Positions 1 to 10,996 of a DNA stretch of 64,000 bases are shown here, piece by piece. The DNA is taken from contig JAULJL010000002.1 of the NCBI GenBank assembly GCA_030761205.1, forward strand, positions 21,369,010-21,433,009. Direction: 5' to 3'. Positions within the stretch are counted from its first letter, which is position 1. Every line of letters starts with the position of its first letter. A model generated the notes under the pieces. That model worked only from the letters and a program-made list of their open reading frames with translations. It ran no database searches and was not told the DNA's origin. A program made the translations under genes and the position numbers. This DNA is from Fremontodendron californicum. Lineage: Eukaryota > Streptophyta > Magnoliopsida > Malvales > Malvaceae.

Positions 1-829
1 CACGATTTTTCTTTTTCTTTTTTTTTTTTTTTTTTCGTCGCATCCCCCCAATGAGTCATGCATTAGCCCATCTTTCTTTACCATGTGTCCATCATTTCCA
101 TATATGATGCCCCAATTTGATTAACCATGCGAATTTGTATCAACGAGGAACATAGCAAGTCTAGGTCTATTTTGAAAAGGCTGAGTTTCCAATCTTAGTT
201 CTTTGAAGAGACAAGGAAAATATGACCCAAAAATGGGTTTTCTCTGGGACAAGGGATAATCTAGTTTAATCATTGTGCCCCAGGATGTCAATCATGAAGT
301 GATGTTTGGGCAATTAGTGTTTTGTGGTTATTGGGAAAGGTCATGAATGGTTTTAGCACAATCTTGACACACACCAAATTATCAAAATCTAGACTCTTGA
401 AAGAATGTCTCATTTGTTTGAATTTCAAAGAATTCGAAAAATTTGAAAAAGTTCGTTCCTTTGTTCATAGCCTAGACTAAGATCTACGTCTTTGCTTATT
501 CTGTGATGACAATGGTTTTATGAAGTCAAATCATTCATATTCCTTGAAGCATTAGGTCTTTCAAGTGGTCTCGGTTCAAAAGATTTAGGCTTAGGAAAGC
601 CTAAAAGAGAGGGCTGAAGGTATTGGGTCATTTCTAACAATGATCATCAATCTTTTTGAGACTATCAATCACTAAAAATTCCCTTAATGCTTGTTTTTGC
701 AAATTCAAGTTATTGTTGAAACACAACAAACACAAAGCATTTAAAATACAAAATTCATTTAATTAACATGAGACAAATGCTTTCCTCATCACAGTGTATA
801 GAACTACATGTGTCAAAAACCTAATATGA
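1..829 (-). other. E1 non-coding region downstream of gag
   Basis: No coding sequence is visible. The stretch is colinear with 36924-37757 of E2 and forms the start of the pol-less 3' region. It includes a 9-bp-stem hairpin at 584-605 (TTTAGGCTT, 4-nt loop, AAGCCTAAA), conserved in E2 at 37147-37168. A T-rich tract lies at 8-35. Confidence 0.75.
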
Positions 830-2287
830 TCATGCACAATGTTTCTTATGACACTTGACTTCCCCATCTTCAAAACTTATCGAACCAGCCTTGATGAGAT
901 CTCTGACCTTGTACTTCAAAGCGGGGCAGTTCTCTGTTGAGTGACCTTGATTGCCAGAATGGTACCCACAACACTCATTAGCATCATACCAGCTCGGATA
1001 AGGGGGCTTCAGAGGCGCTATTTGCATGGGTGTCACAAGGTGATTCTGGATGAGTTGAGGTAGTAGCTCACTGTATGTCACAGGAATCGGGTCAACCTGA
1101 TTTATTTTTCGCTTTTTAAGCCCCCTTCGATTATTCCCAAGGATGTTCGATTGATAGACAGATGCAAATTCTGGTGTAGTTGCAGTCATTGGTTGGTAGG
1201 GATAAAAACCTTGAGAGACATTGTTCAGGGTAGAGTAAAATGGCTGGTACGAGGATAATTGGGGAGATGGGGCAAAGTCTTCCACGACTTGGGTATCTTC
1301 CTTTTTCTTTTCAGATGCCCCCTTGTTCTTGGTATTGGATGTTCTTTCTCCTTCAATTTTCCCATCCTTAATAGCATTCTCAATCATCTCCCCTGAAATT
1401 ACCATGTCTGAAAAATTCTTCGTGGTGTTGCCGACAAGTCTATCGTAGTATGGGGCCTGTAGTGTATTCACAAAAAGGACAGTGGTTTCCTTCTGAGTTA
1501 AAGGCAGTTGTACTTGGACGGCCAGGCTCATCCACCGTTGCGCATATTCTTTGAAGCTCTCAGTAGCTCTTTTCTTCATATTTTGCAAGGTGAGACGGTC
1601 AGGCGCCATGTCGGTCATATGCTTGTACTGGTTTAGAAAAGCCCTAGCCAGGTCATTCCAAGAGTGAATCTGATCCTTGCTCAACTGACTATACCACCTA
1701 ATTGCGGATCCGCTGAGGCTATCTTGAAAGCAGTGAATCAAAAGCTTATCATTATCTATATGACTTGTCATCTTTCGGCAGAACATAGTGATGTGGGCTG
1801 ATGGATCAGTCGTCCCGTCATATTTCACGAAGTCAGGGATCTTGAACTTAGGAGGAATGACTAAATCGAAGACCAAGCATCGTTCTTTCGCCTCTACACT
1901 CCCTAATACGTCTGCATTTTCTACTGCCCGGAGCCTTTCATCTAGCAACTGATATTTCCCTTGGGAATCTGTCAACTCAACCTCATTTACTGCAACCCTT
2001 TTCAACTTGGCCTGTTCAGCTGGATCATCTGAGTTTAGGACATTGACGGGGTTAACAGTGTTCTGGGCATCACTTATTGCGACCTCATCTTGGCCCTTTT
2101 GTACCTCTAACCCTTCTCCAGCGACAAAGTTTTCGGTGTATCCTTTTCCCTTGATTACGGTGGACATCAGCTCCATCAATTTAGTCATCTGATCCTTAGA
2201 TTCTGCTTGAGACTTTGCCAACTGTTCTCGCAATTCTTTCTGTTCCCTTTCCATTTTTTCCATTCGGGCAACTCGTTCATCCTCCAT
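830..2287 (-). CDS. gag: gag polyprotein of E1 (Tat/Ogre type), intact
   Basis: 485-aa structural protein that would build the virus-like particle. Seen in the translation: a charged, coiled-coil-like N-terminus (residues about 1-45), a Retrotrans_gag capsid-like core (about 145-300) with the signatures FQDSLSGSAIRWY and VLFVNTLQAPYYDRLVG, a Pro/Gln-rich linker, and a C-terminal Cys/His knuckle (CGYHSGNQGHSTENC, about 435-450). The start is the first ATG, matching the E2 copy. Gag is normally fused to or followed by protease and RT; here nothing coding follows the stop. About 30 residues differ from the E2 gag, mostly in the C-terminal third. The open frame with all gag modules indicates a recently functional gene; activity is not shown. 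Confidence 0.92.
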   Translation of the reverse strand: MEDERVARMEKMEREQKELREQLAKSQAESKDQMTKLMELMSTVIKGKGYTENFVAGEGLEVQKGQDEVAISDAQNTVNPVNVLNSDDPAEQAKLKRVAVNEVELTDSQGKYQLLDERLRAVENADVLGSVEAKERCLVFDLVIPPKFKIPDFVKYDGTTDPSAHITMFCRKMTSHIDNDKLLIHCFQDSLSGSAIRWYSQLSKDQIHSWNDLARAFLNQYKHMTDMAPDRLTLQNMKKRATESFKEYAQRWMSLAVQVQLPLTQKETTVLFVNTLQAPYYDRLVGNTTKNFSDMVISGEMIENAIKDGKIEGERTSNTKNKGASEKKKEDTQVVEDFAPSPQLSSYQPFYSTLNNVSQGFYPYQPMTATTPEFASVYQSNILGNNRRGLKKRKINQVDPIPVTYSELLPQLIQNHLVTPMQIAPLKPPYPSWYDANECCGYHSGNQGHSTENCPALKYKVRDLIKAGSISFEDGEVKCHKKHCA

Positions 2288-2379
2288 AGCACCAGCCTGT
2301 ATTAAAAGTGTACTCAGTAATTCTTCTGATTTGAAATGGAAATTCTTTCAAAAACTCCTAAAGCCAAGCCAACTTCTAT

Positions 2380-3420
2380 TTTATTTCCCCCAAATGTATG
2401 TCATGATGAATGAGCCATGAATGCAATTTGATGCATGTGAAGCCTAAACAATATGATGTATGGATATGTACAATGGAAACATGCTGACCATATATGTGAT
2501 AAATGCAATCACAATGCCAACATGTTGCAAACAAAGAATAAACAAATCAACACATGGATATATGCAATGACTGATCATGTGCATTTTAGCATGTTTCCCA
2601 ATGAATGATCATATATCCTATGAATGCAACACGGTGTCAATTATGATACATGCAAACAATGAATGATTGATATAGAATATATACAAAGAAAATCATGCTA
2701 ACCATGTGTGTCATGAATGCGACCTAATGCTAACATGATGTATGTAATAAGCAAATTAATGCATGAACATATACAAAGAAATTATGCTGACTATGTTTGT
2801 TATGAATGCAACCCAAAGTCAACATGATGCATGTAAAGAATAAGCAGATTAATGCATGGATATATACAATGAATGACCATGTATGTTCCAAATGTATTTC
2901 CCAATGAATGATCATATACACTATGAATACCACACAATGTCAATTATGATGCATGTGAAGAATAAATGATTGACACAGAGTATATACAAAGAAAATCATG
3001 CTGACCGTGTATGTCACGAATGCAACTTGACGCCAATATGACAAATTAATGCGTGAGCATATATGGAGAACTCATGATGACTGTGTATGCCATGAATGCG
3101 ACCTGATGTCAACATGATGCATGTAAAAAGTAAGCAAATTAATGCATGGATATATATAGGGAAATCATTTCTGACTATGAATGCATGAATGCAACTTGAT
3201 GCTACCATGATGCATATAGAGAAAGAATAAATTGATATATGGATATATACAGAAAAATCATGCTGACTATGAATGCATGAATGCAACTTGACGCTAACAT
3301 GATGCATGTAAAGAAAGAATAAATTGATATATGGATATATACAGAAAAATCATGCTGACTATGAATGCATGAATGCAACCTGACAAATAATTGATGGGAT
3401 GCAAAATGCAAAGGGGGAGA
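2380..3420 (-). repeat. minisatellite between the two gag-type ORFs of E1
   Basis: About ten diverged direct repeats of roughly 75-95 bp. Read on the element strand, each is built around TTGCATTCATG, a variant of CATAGTCAGCATG, TATATATCCATGCATTAAT and ACATGCATCATG. Copies differ in length and base changes. Short ORFs here are by-products of the repeats. The same array sits at 34440-35340 in E2. Confidence 0.85.
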
Positions 3421-3684
3421 TATCACGGAGGAAATAAGAACCGGAGGAACTTAATCATCAACATCTCATAAATTTGAAACATAATCAATTCATTCCCACG
3501 TCAACATTCACAATGGTATAAACCATGTTTTACAAAATTTGAACAGTGGTTAAAACTGTCCTTACAAGCACTTTATTTTTCCTAACATCCTAAGGCTATA
3601 AGAGCCGGCTACTGAAAAAGTGAAATCCTATTACATCATATAAGACCGAAGTATTTCCACCTCAATGCTGTAAATCTCTCAATC

Positions 3685-4635
3685 CTAATGACGCTTTCCC
3701 AGTCCTCTATCAATCAGTGTCGTGGGATCCAACCACTTGGCATTTATAAGAGTTTGCACTTTCTTTTTGAATGCCATACAGTCTTCAACGTTATGACCAA
3801 CAATTCCACAATGATAATCACATCTTGCATTTGGATTATACCACCTTGGATATGGTGGTAACAGGGGTTTCAATGGGACACAGGCAACCATGTGATTTTG
3901 GATCAGTATAGGGAGGAGCTCTTGGTAGCTGATTGGAATGGGATCAAAAGGCATTTGGGTCTTATCCTGGGGTCGTTTCTTAGTTACACATGGCCTAGGA
4001 GTTGGGGCACTTGGTGGTGGCACTAAGGTCCGAACCGGAGTGTTTACATGGAGATGTGGCGGAACAGCATGGTGAGGGTATGGATTCGGACACGGGGCCT
4101 TTGGAGGTTGTACATAGCTCGAGGTTCCTATCCCAAATGCTGGATAAGGTGGTTGATGAGGGAAATAGTATGAACTGGTAGTTGTTGGTGATGGAGTGGG
4201 ATTCAGGAATCCCGTAGTGGTCATCCCAATGGACGATTGGACCATGGTAGGGTGGGGATACTGGCTTGGACCTCGAACAGTTTGCAGGTATGGTACAGGA
4301 TCCAAGGTTTCTATCTTTGGTATCAGGCTCTCAGGTTTAATCATTTTCACGATTTTGTCCATAATTTCATCAGGATTGCAACCTTTGTGGCATTGACAAG
4401 CGCAGGATCCAGCAAGGATTGTATGTTCTGGACCTAATGGTTTTGGTTGATCCGAAGATGATGCGAAGCCCTGAGAAAGTTCCTTTTTACTGTTACCCAT
4501 ATCCTCAACCATTTTCAGCAATTTGACAAGTTGTTCCTTCACCTCTCGGATTTCATGTCCATATTCCTCTTGATTGCGTTCCAAAGCAACAAATCGTTCC
4601 TCCGATTCATTCCTCATATCTCGAACCCCTTTCAT
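3685..4635 (-). CDS. capsid-less gag-like protein of E1
   Basis: 316-aa protein upstream of gag. Seen: a charged helical N-terminus (about 1-50) resembling the gag N-terminus, a Cys/His cluster CACQCHKGC (about 80), a long Pro-rich middle, and a C-terminal block that parallels gag: PFDPIPISYQELLPILIQNH, then PPYPRWY, then a knuckle CDYHCGIVGHNVEDC and an FKKKVQTLI tail. The 150-residue capsid core of gag is missing. I infer a second, shortened gag that keeps the assembly and nucleic-acid-binding ends. It occupies the place where related autonomous elements have ORF1. Only seven residues differ from the E2 copy (33210-34160). Function unknown; a regulatory or packaging role is a guess. Confidence 0.85.
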   Translation of the reverse strand: MKGVRDMRNESEERFVALERNQEEYGHEIREVKEQLVKLLKMVEDMGNSKKELSQGFASSSDQPKPLGPEHTILAGSCACQCHKGCNPDEIMDKIVKMIKPESLIPKIETLDPVPYLQTVRGPSQYPHPTMVQSSIGMTTTGFLNPTPSPTTTSSYYFPHQPPYPAFGIGTSSYVQPPKAPCPNPYPHHAVPPHLHVNTPVRTLVPPPSAPTPRPCVTKKRPQDKTQMPFDPIPISYQELLPILIQNHMVACVPLKPLLPPYPRWYNPNARCDYHCGIVGHNVEDCMAFKKKVQTLINAKWLDPTTLIDRGLGKRH

Positions 4636-5248
4636 GCAAATGAAAATGTCATGAGATTAAGAATACAATTATGAATGTACATGCTCTATTCCTATGTGCA
4701 TGAATATACTGATAATTAATGCATGAACATATACAGAGAATATGTATGATGACTATGTATGCTATGGATACAATCTAATGCCAGGTATATACAGATAATG
4801 ACTATGCATGTATTCTACAATGAATGAACATGCATGCTATAATGTCAAAATGATACATGCTAAGACTAAATGAATTACCACAAAGGTATACACAAAGAAA
4901 TCAATGATTACACGAAATTGGTGGGACCTAAATCTTGATTATTCAACAATCTCATTATGCAAGATTTGCCTCTAAATTTATGATGATTTTTTTTAACATG
5001 TTTTTTTTTTCTGTGTTTTTTTTTTTTTTCTGAGAAACCAATCACATTATTTTCAAAAGACTTTCAGGGTGGATCCTACTATGGTACAATATGCAAATGT
5101 TCATGTGACACTACCGGTTTTATGAAATCATCAAATGAAATTACCAACTGTTTACTGCAAAGAATGAGATCAATAACACAACCAAAAATGTACATGCTCT
5201 ATTCACACATGCATGAAATGTGCAACATGCAAAAATGCTTGAAAAAAG

Positions 5249-5280
<32 letters not shown>

Positions 5281-6089
5281 CAGCTAATGAACATCTGCCC
5301 CAGCAATATCTGCTTATTTAGGCATCACGATGCCATCGAGGCGGAGTATCACATTTATTACGGGCGATGTACGTACATCGTTGCCCGATCTACCACACTT
5401 ACTCGGAGTGTAAAATAGGTAACAAAAAGTTTTGAAATGTCCCTCCATGTGTTCCTATTTTCGGTATGTCTAACGGAAATTCGGCATGGCTTCGCCTAGG
5501 TTCACTATATGAGGGTGAATCGGTTCTAAGGCCCCGAATTGTTCTTCACTGTCGCCGGTGAAGGCTAGTAAGGCACCCCGATGAAAGCGGGTTCAATTCG
5601 TTAGAGTATATTTTCCTATGCCCATGCGGAGGATCATCACGAAGGCATTAGGTACTTTATACTCTGAAAGTGTTTCACTAGCCCATACGGAGGATCATCA
5701 CGAAGGCGTAGTTACTTTACTCCCACTTAAAAGGACGGAACCCGGGTATAGGATTCATGTTATGCAAATGCACGTGTAGTTTGTGTGGAGGAATAATAAA
5801 CCTTTCACCACCTATTCTACAAACCTTATTCTAAATGCCCTAGCAATTAAAACATTCAAGAATAGTGTAACGCATTAACCAACAAGCAATTATAATATAC
5901 AACCTTAAATAACTAGAGAACAAAAATAAAATGCATGCACATGAGTATGAACATATTTAAAAACAATTTATTATTTTCAAAATTCTCCTTATTAAAAAAA
6001 TGTGGAAATTAAAATCAAATACCAATTAAACCAACAAAAACCGAGACTTTGATAATACACGACTAATTCTAGGCCTGACTCTCTAATAT
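4636..6089 (-). other. E1 5' leader (untranslated)
   Basis: Non-coding leader between the primer binding site and the first ORF. It contains long T tracts (about 4985-5030 and 5250-5275), a perfect 16-bp palindrome CGATGTACGTACATCG at 5365-5380, and repeated segments built on GGAGGATCATCACGAAGGC (about 5630-5710). It is colinear with 31747-33209 of E2. Confidence 0.75.
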
Positions 6090-6108
6090 GTCCCCAGCGG
6101 AGTCGCCA
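6090..6108 (-). other. primer binding site (tRNA-Arg type) of E1
   Basis: Reads TGGCGACTCCGCTGGGGAC on the element strand, three bases after the LTR end (GCGACA, then GCT). The TGG start and the sequence fit the Arg-type primer site reported for Ogre elements. The tRNA assignment is from family knowledge, not a search. Confidence 0.8.
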
Positions 6109-6252
6109 AGCTGTCGCAACCTAAAAAATAACGACGTCTCTCATCGCAAGACTTTATTCATTCGTTAGGCGTGACATTAAAAAAAATCGAGGAAAAGTAG
6201 ACTTAATTCCTCTAGAAAAATGAAGGTTTTAAAAATGACCTTAAAAAAGACA

Positions 6253-6263
6253 TGGAGTCGCCA
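6253..6263 (-). other. PBS-like 11-mer inside the LTR
   Basis: TGGCGACTCCA on the element strand, within the U5 part about 145 bp upstream of the true primer site and equal to its first 11 bases in the canonical Arg form. It is kept at the matching place in every complete U5 in the window. Confidence 0.6.
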
Positions 6264-8750
6264 CCAATCTTTTTTAGCTAGGTGTGATCGGCCACCTATT
6301 AAAACCGGTTTTATAAAATATTTTAAAAATGAATTAAAACATTTTAAAAACCAATTTCAAGTCTGCGTTTTAAACCAGAGAAATCAAAGAAGCGGGTTCG
6401 GGAGTCGGTTACGTGTAGGGAAGGATTAGCACCCCCACAACGCCCGTATAAATCGGTACCTTATTAATCGTGTGTTATCTCAAGTCTCGGTAAAAAGTTG
6501 GTTTTAAAACTTAGTATTTCAAGTTAATTCCCAATTTAAAAATAATTCCATTTTTTATTGAAAATGATCCGAAATTTATAAATTCAAAATTTTCCTATAT
6601 TCCCCAACAAACGTGGCAAAATATAGAAATTTTTATTAGTTTTGGAAGACTTTCCGAATCATTCTCTTTTTTTGAAAGAAAGATATTCCGTTATTAATAA
6701 TAATTGATGATATTCCCTCCAGCAAACCCGGTAGAGAACTCATGAATTATTTTAACTCGGGAATATCTTTATTTTATTGAAAACCATTATCTTTTTGCAA
6801 ACATTTAAAATAAATGAATATGTATATGCATGACATAAATAAAATGACATAGCAAAATCTAAATAATATAATGCAACCTAAATGACATGACAAATATGAA
6901 TGGTATGGCATATAATTTAAATGACATGGAATAAAATAATGCTATCATATAATATGCATGAAAATAATAATGCATGAACATAGAATATGCTAAATAAAAA
7001 TAACTAAATAAAAGCATAGGATATCATGAAATATTCAAAACCATATAATAAACCATGTAACATCAAAAAAAAATATAAATCAAAATAACAACAATATCAT
7101 AGCAATTATTATGGCAAGAATCACATATTATATAAAATGCATGAATATAAAAATGCAATGCATGAAATGTATTTTTTCCTTTTATTAAGGAAATCCGTAT
7201 ATCTAAAAAGATATCCGGCTACCTTAGGAAAATATGTCAAATTAAATATTCTAAAACCAAAATACTTTGTGATTGTTTGAAAACAATTTTGAGAAGCTTG
7301 AATAAAAACTGGGCTAAATTTTTTAAATGGCTCTAATTTCCTAAGTTTAAAAATCCGGACTTGACTACCCTTAACCCGAGACTTGAAAAACCATTTTTAG
7401 AGTTTAAAAAGGCTTAGAAACTACCATAAGTCAGTAGCTAACCCTCCTAATCAGCCCACTCTAAGTAAATTAACCAAAACAGAAAAATGGTTTTTTCTTT
7501 AGATTCAATTCTGACTCCACTGTCCAGTTTTATTCCACGATTTTTTACCCTATTTTTAAAAATTCCAAAAATTCTGAAAAAAATACTGGAGACTCAGGAC
7601 ATGTAAAACTACACGAGAAAAAATCGGCTTAATTTTCTGATCAAAGATGAATTCCCAGAAAAATCAGAGATGTACGAGTTTTTGGAGGAGAAAAAAAACT
7701 GCTTTGCCAACACATTTTTGCTTTTGATAAAATCATTTAAAAACCAAAGTAAAAATATTTGAAACTCATAAAATGACTTGAAAGCAGTAGCTAGGACTCT
7801 TTGAAAGTTAGATAAAAATTGGCTAAATAAAAAAATCACAAAGGTAGAATAATCAATTTGACAAACTTAATTTTCCACAAGTGTGCTCAAGAGAGCATGA
7901 CTTTGAACCATTAATTGGCTCAAGTCATTATTCAAGTGGCATGAACATGAAATGCATGAAACAATGCAGCAAACATAATGCATGAAATGCATGGATCTAA
8001 ACCTAAATGTAAGGAAAATGCATGACACAAATAATATGGCCTAGACCTAACATGAACTTGCATGGCATTTAATGTAACCTAGACCTAAGACATGCATGGC
8101 ATTTTCACAAACACAAGGCATGCTTAATTCAAAAATCCAACCAAATATCATGCAAATGCAAAAACCTAACAACTAGCATGACAAAAATACACCACACAAT
8201 GCAAAACACATGGAGTAGCCAAATGGCCCCAAGCTTCAACAAGCATGGCATTTTCACAAACACTTGGTATGCTAGTATGAAAAACTAAGTCATAACACAA
8301 AAATCACACAAGCATTTTCACAAACACCTAATATACCAAATCTAAAACATGCTCACTAAGATATAAAACAAGAATCATGCAAAGAATCACACAAGCATTT
8401 TCACAAACACTTAATATGCTAACTCTAAAACATGCTCAAATTTAAACAACATGAAAACAGAAAATTAAAAATGCAAAAACATGATATCTAAGACATAAAT
8501 GGCAACAAACAAAGCAACCAAATTAAATATAACTTAAGAACATGAAATAACATAATATTTAAAACATCAAAAATAAAGAAAATAGCATAAACAATATGAT
8601 AAAATGAATCAAAAACAACAACTTAAAATAAATAATGTAGGCCATTTGGCCATGGTGAGTTTATTATAAAAACAAAATGTAAGAAAAATATACTTAAGAA
8701 AGGAAATGAAGGAAGAACAAGAAACATTATTTTAAAATGAAAACTCACCA

Positions 8751-8966
8751 AGTAGCTTTTGAACGGATTAAGCTATAAACCCTCAGAGTAGCTTTTGAAC
8801 GGATTAAGCTACGAACCCTCAGAGTAGCTTTTGAACGGATTAAGCTACGAACCCTCAGAGTAGCTTTTGAACGGATTAAGCTACGAACCCTCAGAGTAGC
8901 TTTTGAACGGATTAAGCTACGAACCCTCAGAGTAGCTTTTGAACGGATTAAGCTACAAACCCTCAG
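8751..8966 (-). repeat. 36-bp x 6 tandem repeat in the E1 LTR
   Basis: Six uninterrupted 36-bp units starting AGTAGCTTTTGAACGG and ending ACCCTCAG; inner units are identical and the outer two carry single changes. It lies just downstream of the TATA box in the element's sense, so it would be in the 5' leader or R region. Absent from E2 LTRs. Confidence 0.95.
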
Positions 8967-9064
8967 AGTAAAACACTATGACTCACCACCCGGATAATCC
9001 TAATACAAGTGTATAGAATATCTCACAAGGGGTAGTGGGTGATTTCAACCAAAGGCCAAGACTC

Positions 9065-9078
9065 CTTATTTATAAGGT
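9065..9078 (-). promoter_or_regulatory. probable TATA box of the E1 LTR
   Basis: CCTTATAAATAAGG on the element strand, in the LTR segment that is unique to E1. Transcription would start about 30 bp further along the minus strand, shortly before the 36-bp repeats. Confidence 0.6.
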
Positions 9079-10388
9079 GAGCACCTCCTTGGCTTGACAT
9101 TACAAAGGGATGTGGGATTGGGACTTAGGCTCAAAAATGAAAATCTCTAACTTAACTCTTGATTTTTAATCACTTGATTGAAAAAATCCTAAGCTTCCTC
9201 CTTCCTTTGGGCTTGGGCAGGCCAGCACTTCTCTTTTCCAGCCCAACTCTGATTTTTGCAAGGCCCAAAGAAGCCCTTTTCGGTTGCTTGGGTGAAACGA
9301 CCATTTTGCCCCCCGGATGCAAAATAAATATCAAACGGACTCCAAATTCAAATTTTATTTTTTTAATGCTTCCAAAATAATAAAATATTGAGTTCTGGAA
9401 GTTTTCAAAATTATCCGAGTCCGTTTGCTATTTATTTGGATTTTTTCTTCCCAAAATGTCCTTTTATGCCCCTACTTTTTACCATTTTTTAAACGAGCTC
9501 CAAATCAAGATTTTTCTTCACCAATCTCTTCAAAATAATTAAAAAGTGTGATCTGGAAGTTTTCATAATTTTTGGAGCTCATTTGGTATTTTTTAGGGAT
9601 TTATCGGCTTGAATTACTGCATAGGAGGCCCGGGATTTGGCCATTTTGCAAACGAACTCGGAGTCAAGATTTTCTTTCGCCAATCTCTTCCAAATAATTT
9701 AAAAATGAGATTTGCCAAATTTCAGAATTTTCGGAGTCCATTTGCTATTTTTCCGGGATTTATCTTTTTGAATTACTGCATTAGAAGCCCGAGATTTGGC
9801 CATTTTGCAAACGAACTCGGAATCAAGATTTTCTTTCGCCAATCTCTTTCAAATGATTTAAGAATGAGATTGACAAATTTTTCAGAATTTTCGGAGTCCA
9901 TTTGCTATTTTTCCCAAATTTTTCCAATTTTGCCTTTTAACCTCCGAAACCCGGTTTTGCTCAAAACAAGTCCGATTTTCAGATTTTCTTCAATCTGAGC
10001 CTTGCACCATCCTTTTTAATCATTCCTCATCCATTGGGGGCTTTGGTTTTACCAATTCGGGCCATTTCTGTGATTCTTCCCGATTTCACCGAAATCCACT
10101 AAAAACTCTAATTCTCGGTTTACTCCCGGATTGACTTTTCTTTCGGTTTTTCTTGCAAGTGACTTCTCCATTACCCGTAGTCAGTGCTTATCTTTCATTT
10201 GGAACCTTCAATTTCGACCAGTTTGATCGTTTAAGCATTTTTCCCCAAATTTCTCGGATTAGGGTTTCTTTTCTATTGAATCTCCAAATCCCAACTTCCG
10301 AACTCCATATCTTTCAATGTAGAACTCGGATTATCAAAATTCCTTCGCCATTTTTCAATTGAACTTAAAATCTTGATTTTGAAAGTGG

Positions 10389-10471
10389 GTTGACTTTTTC
10401 AATAGTTGACTTTATGGGGTTGACTTTTTCGGGGTTGACTTTTTCGGGGTTGACTTTTTTTCAAGTTTGAC
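10389..10471 (-). promoter_or_regulatory. TTGACT (W-box-like) array near the LTR start
   Basis: Six TTGAC(T) motifs in 83 bp, spaced about 15 bp by GGGG and T runs. TTGAC(C/T) is the core bound by plant WRKY factors. Equivalent arrays with different copy number are in the other LTRs of this family (23806-23872, 27288-27355, about 41787-41854, 54882-54963, about 55431-55516). Regulatory action is inferred. Confidence 0.55.
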
Positions 10472-10996
10472 TTTTTGTGCTCGCCCTCTTAAACTAAGTC
10501 TCGGAGTACCACCTGCAGGATGAAAACAGTCTTTTTATACTCGGAAACATCAATATAGGAAGAAAACATACCTGTTTAGTGGCCCGGACAAAATTAGGTG
10601 TCTACATGCACTATTTTGATTGAAATATGTTATGTTAATATTGGCTTAACTCATTTATTTATATTCAAGCATGAATTTTTGTGAAATTCTTTGAGCTATT
10701 GATTAGTTTATAAGACTTGTTCAAAGATTGTCTCTAATTTATATTGAAAGGATTAGGAGTAAAAATTTTTAGTGTATGTAGTTTACTTATATTTTAGTTT
10801 TTCAATGTTTGTGGGTATCGTTCTAGCAAACCCTCACGAGACTAAACTCGTCCACTAGGGACACCTAGGGGTTTAAAGGCTTGTGTCACATGCTAAGTGC
10901 CACCGTGATTTCCAACGAAAATGGATTAGATTAGATTTTCTTATTTTATTTTTATTGAGTCGTTGCTAGGGACTAGCAACAATCTAAGTGTGGGAG

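Larger units (their letters stand above)
1..10606 (-). mobile_element. E1: non-autonomous Tat/Ogre-type LTR element, 5' part
   Basis: Ty3/gypsy element on the minus strand, cut by the left window edge. Read on its own strand it has a 5' LTR (10606 down to 6112), a primer binding site, a long leader, a 316-aa gag-like ORF, a minisatellite, a 485-aa gag, then non-coding sequence. It matches the complete element at 27154-46227 in order and closely in sequence; bases 1-40 correspond to about 37720-37757 there. No protease, RT or integrase follows gag. The missing distal part and the 3' LTR must lie left of the window. It sits in the 3' end of an Athila-like element (right flank from 10607), so it is the youngest insertion in this nest. 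Confidence 0.9.
6112..10606 (-). repeat. 5' LTR of E1 (4495 bp)
   Basis: Begins TGTAGACACCTAATTTTGTC at 10606 and ends GGTTGCGACA at 6112. Very long LTRs are typical of the Ogre branch. It is colinear with the E2 LTRs except that 8751-9236 is a different sequence holding the TATA box and a 36-bp tandem repeat, and that the 215-bp block tripled in E2 is single here (about 7490-7715). The LTR carries no gene; short ORFs inside it, such as 9609-9998, repeat between copies but have no protein signature. Confidence 0.9.

Noticed and set aside
3014..3426. Short Cys/His-rich ORFs in the E1 minisatellite (and 34419-34739 in E2)
   Set aside because: Direct translation of the 75-95-bp repeats; not conserved in frame between units.
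8751..8966. 36-bp repeat array looking like a CRISPR array
   Set aside because: Units are directly adjacent with no spacers, and this is plant LTR sequence.
9609..9998. 129-aa ORF in the E1 LTR and related 92-aa ORFs at 27858-28136 and 42357-42635
   Set aside because: They lie in LTR U3 sequence with internal duplications, differ in length and orientation relative to the element, and show no domain. Recurrence only reflects LTR copies.
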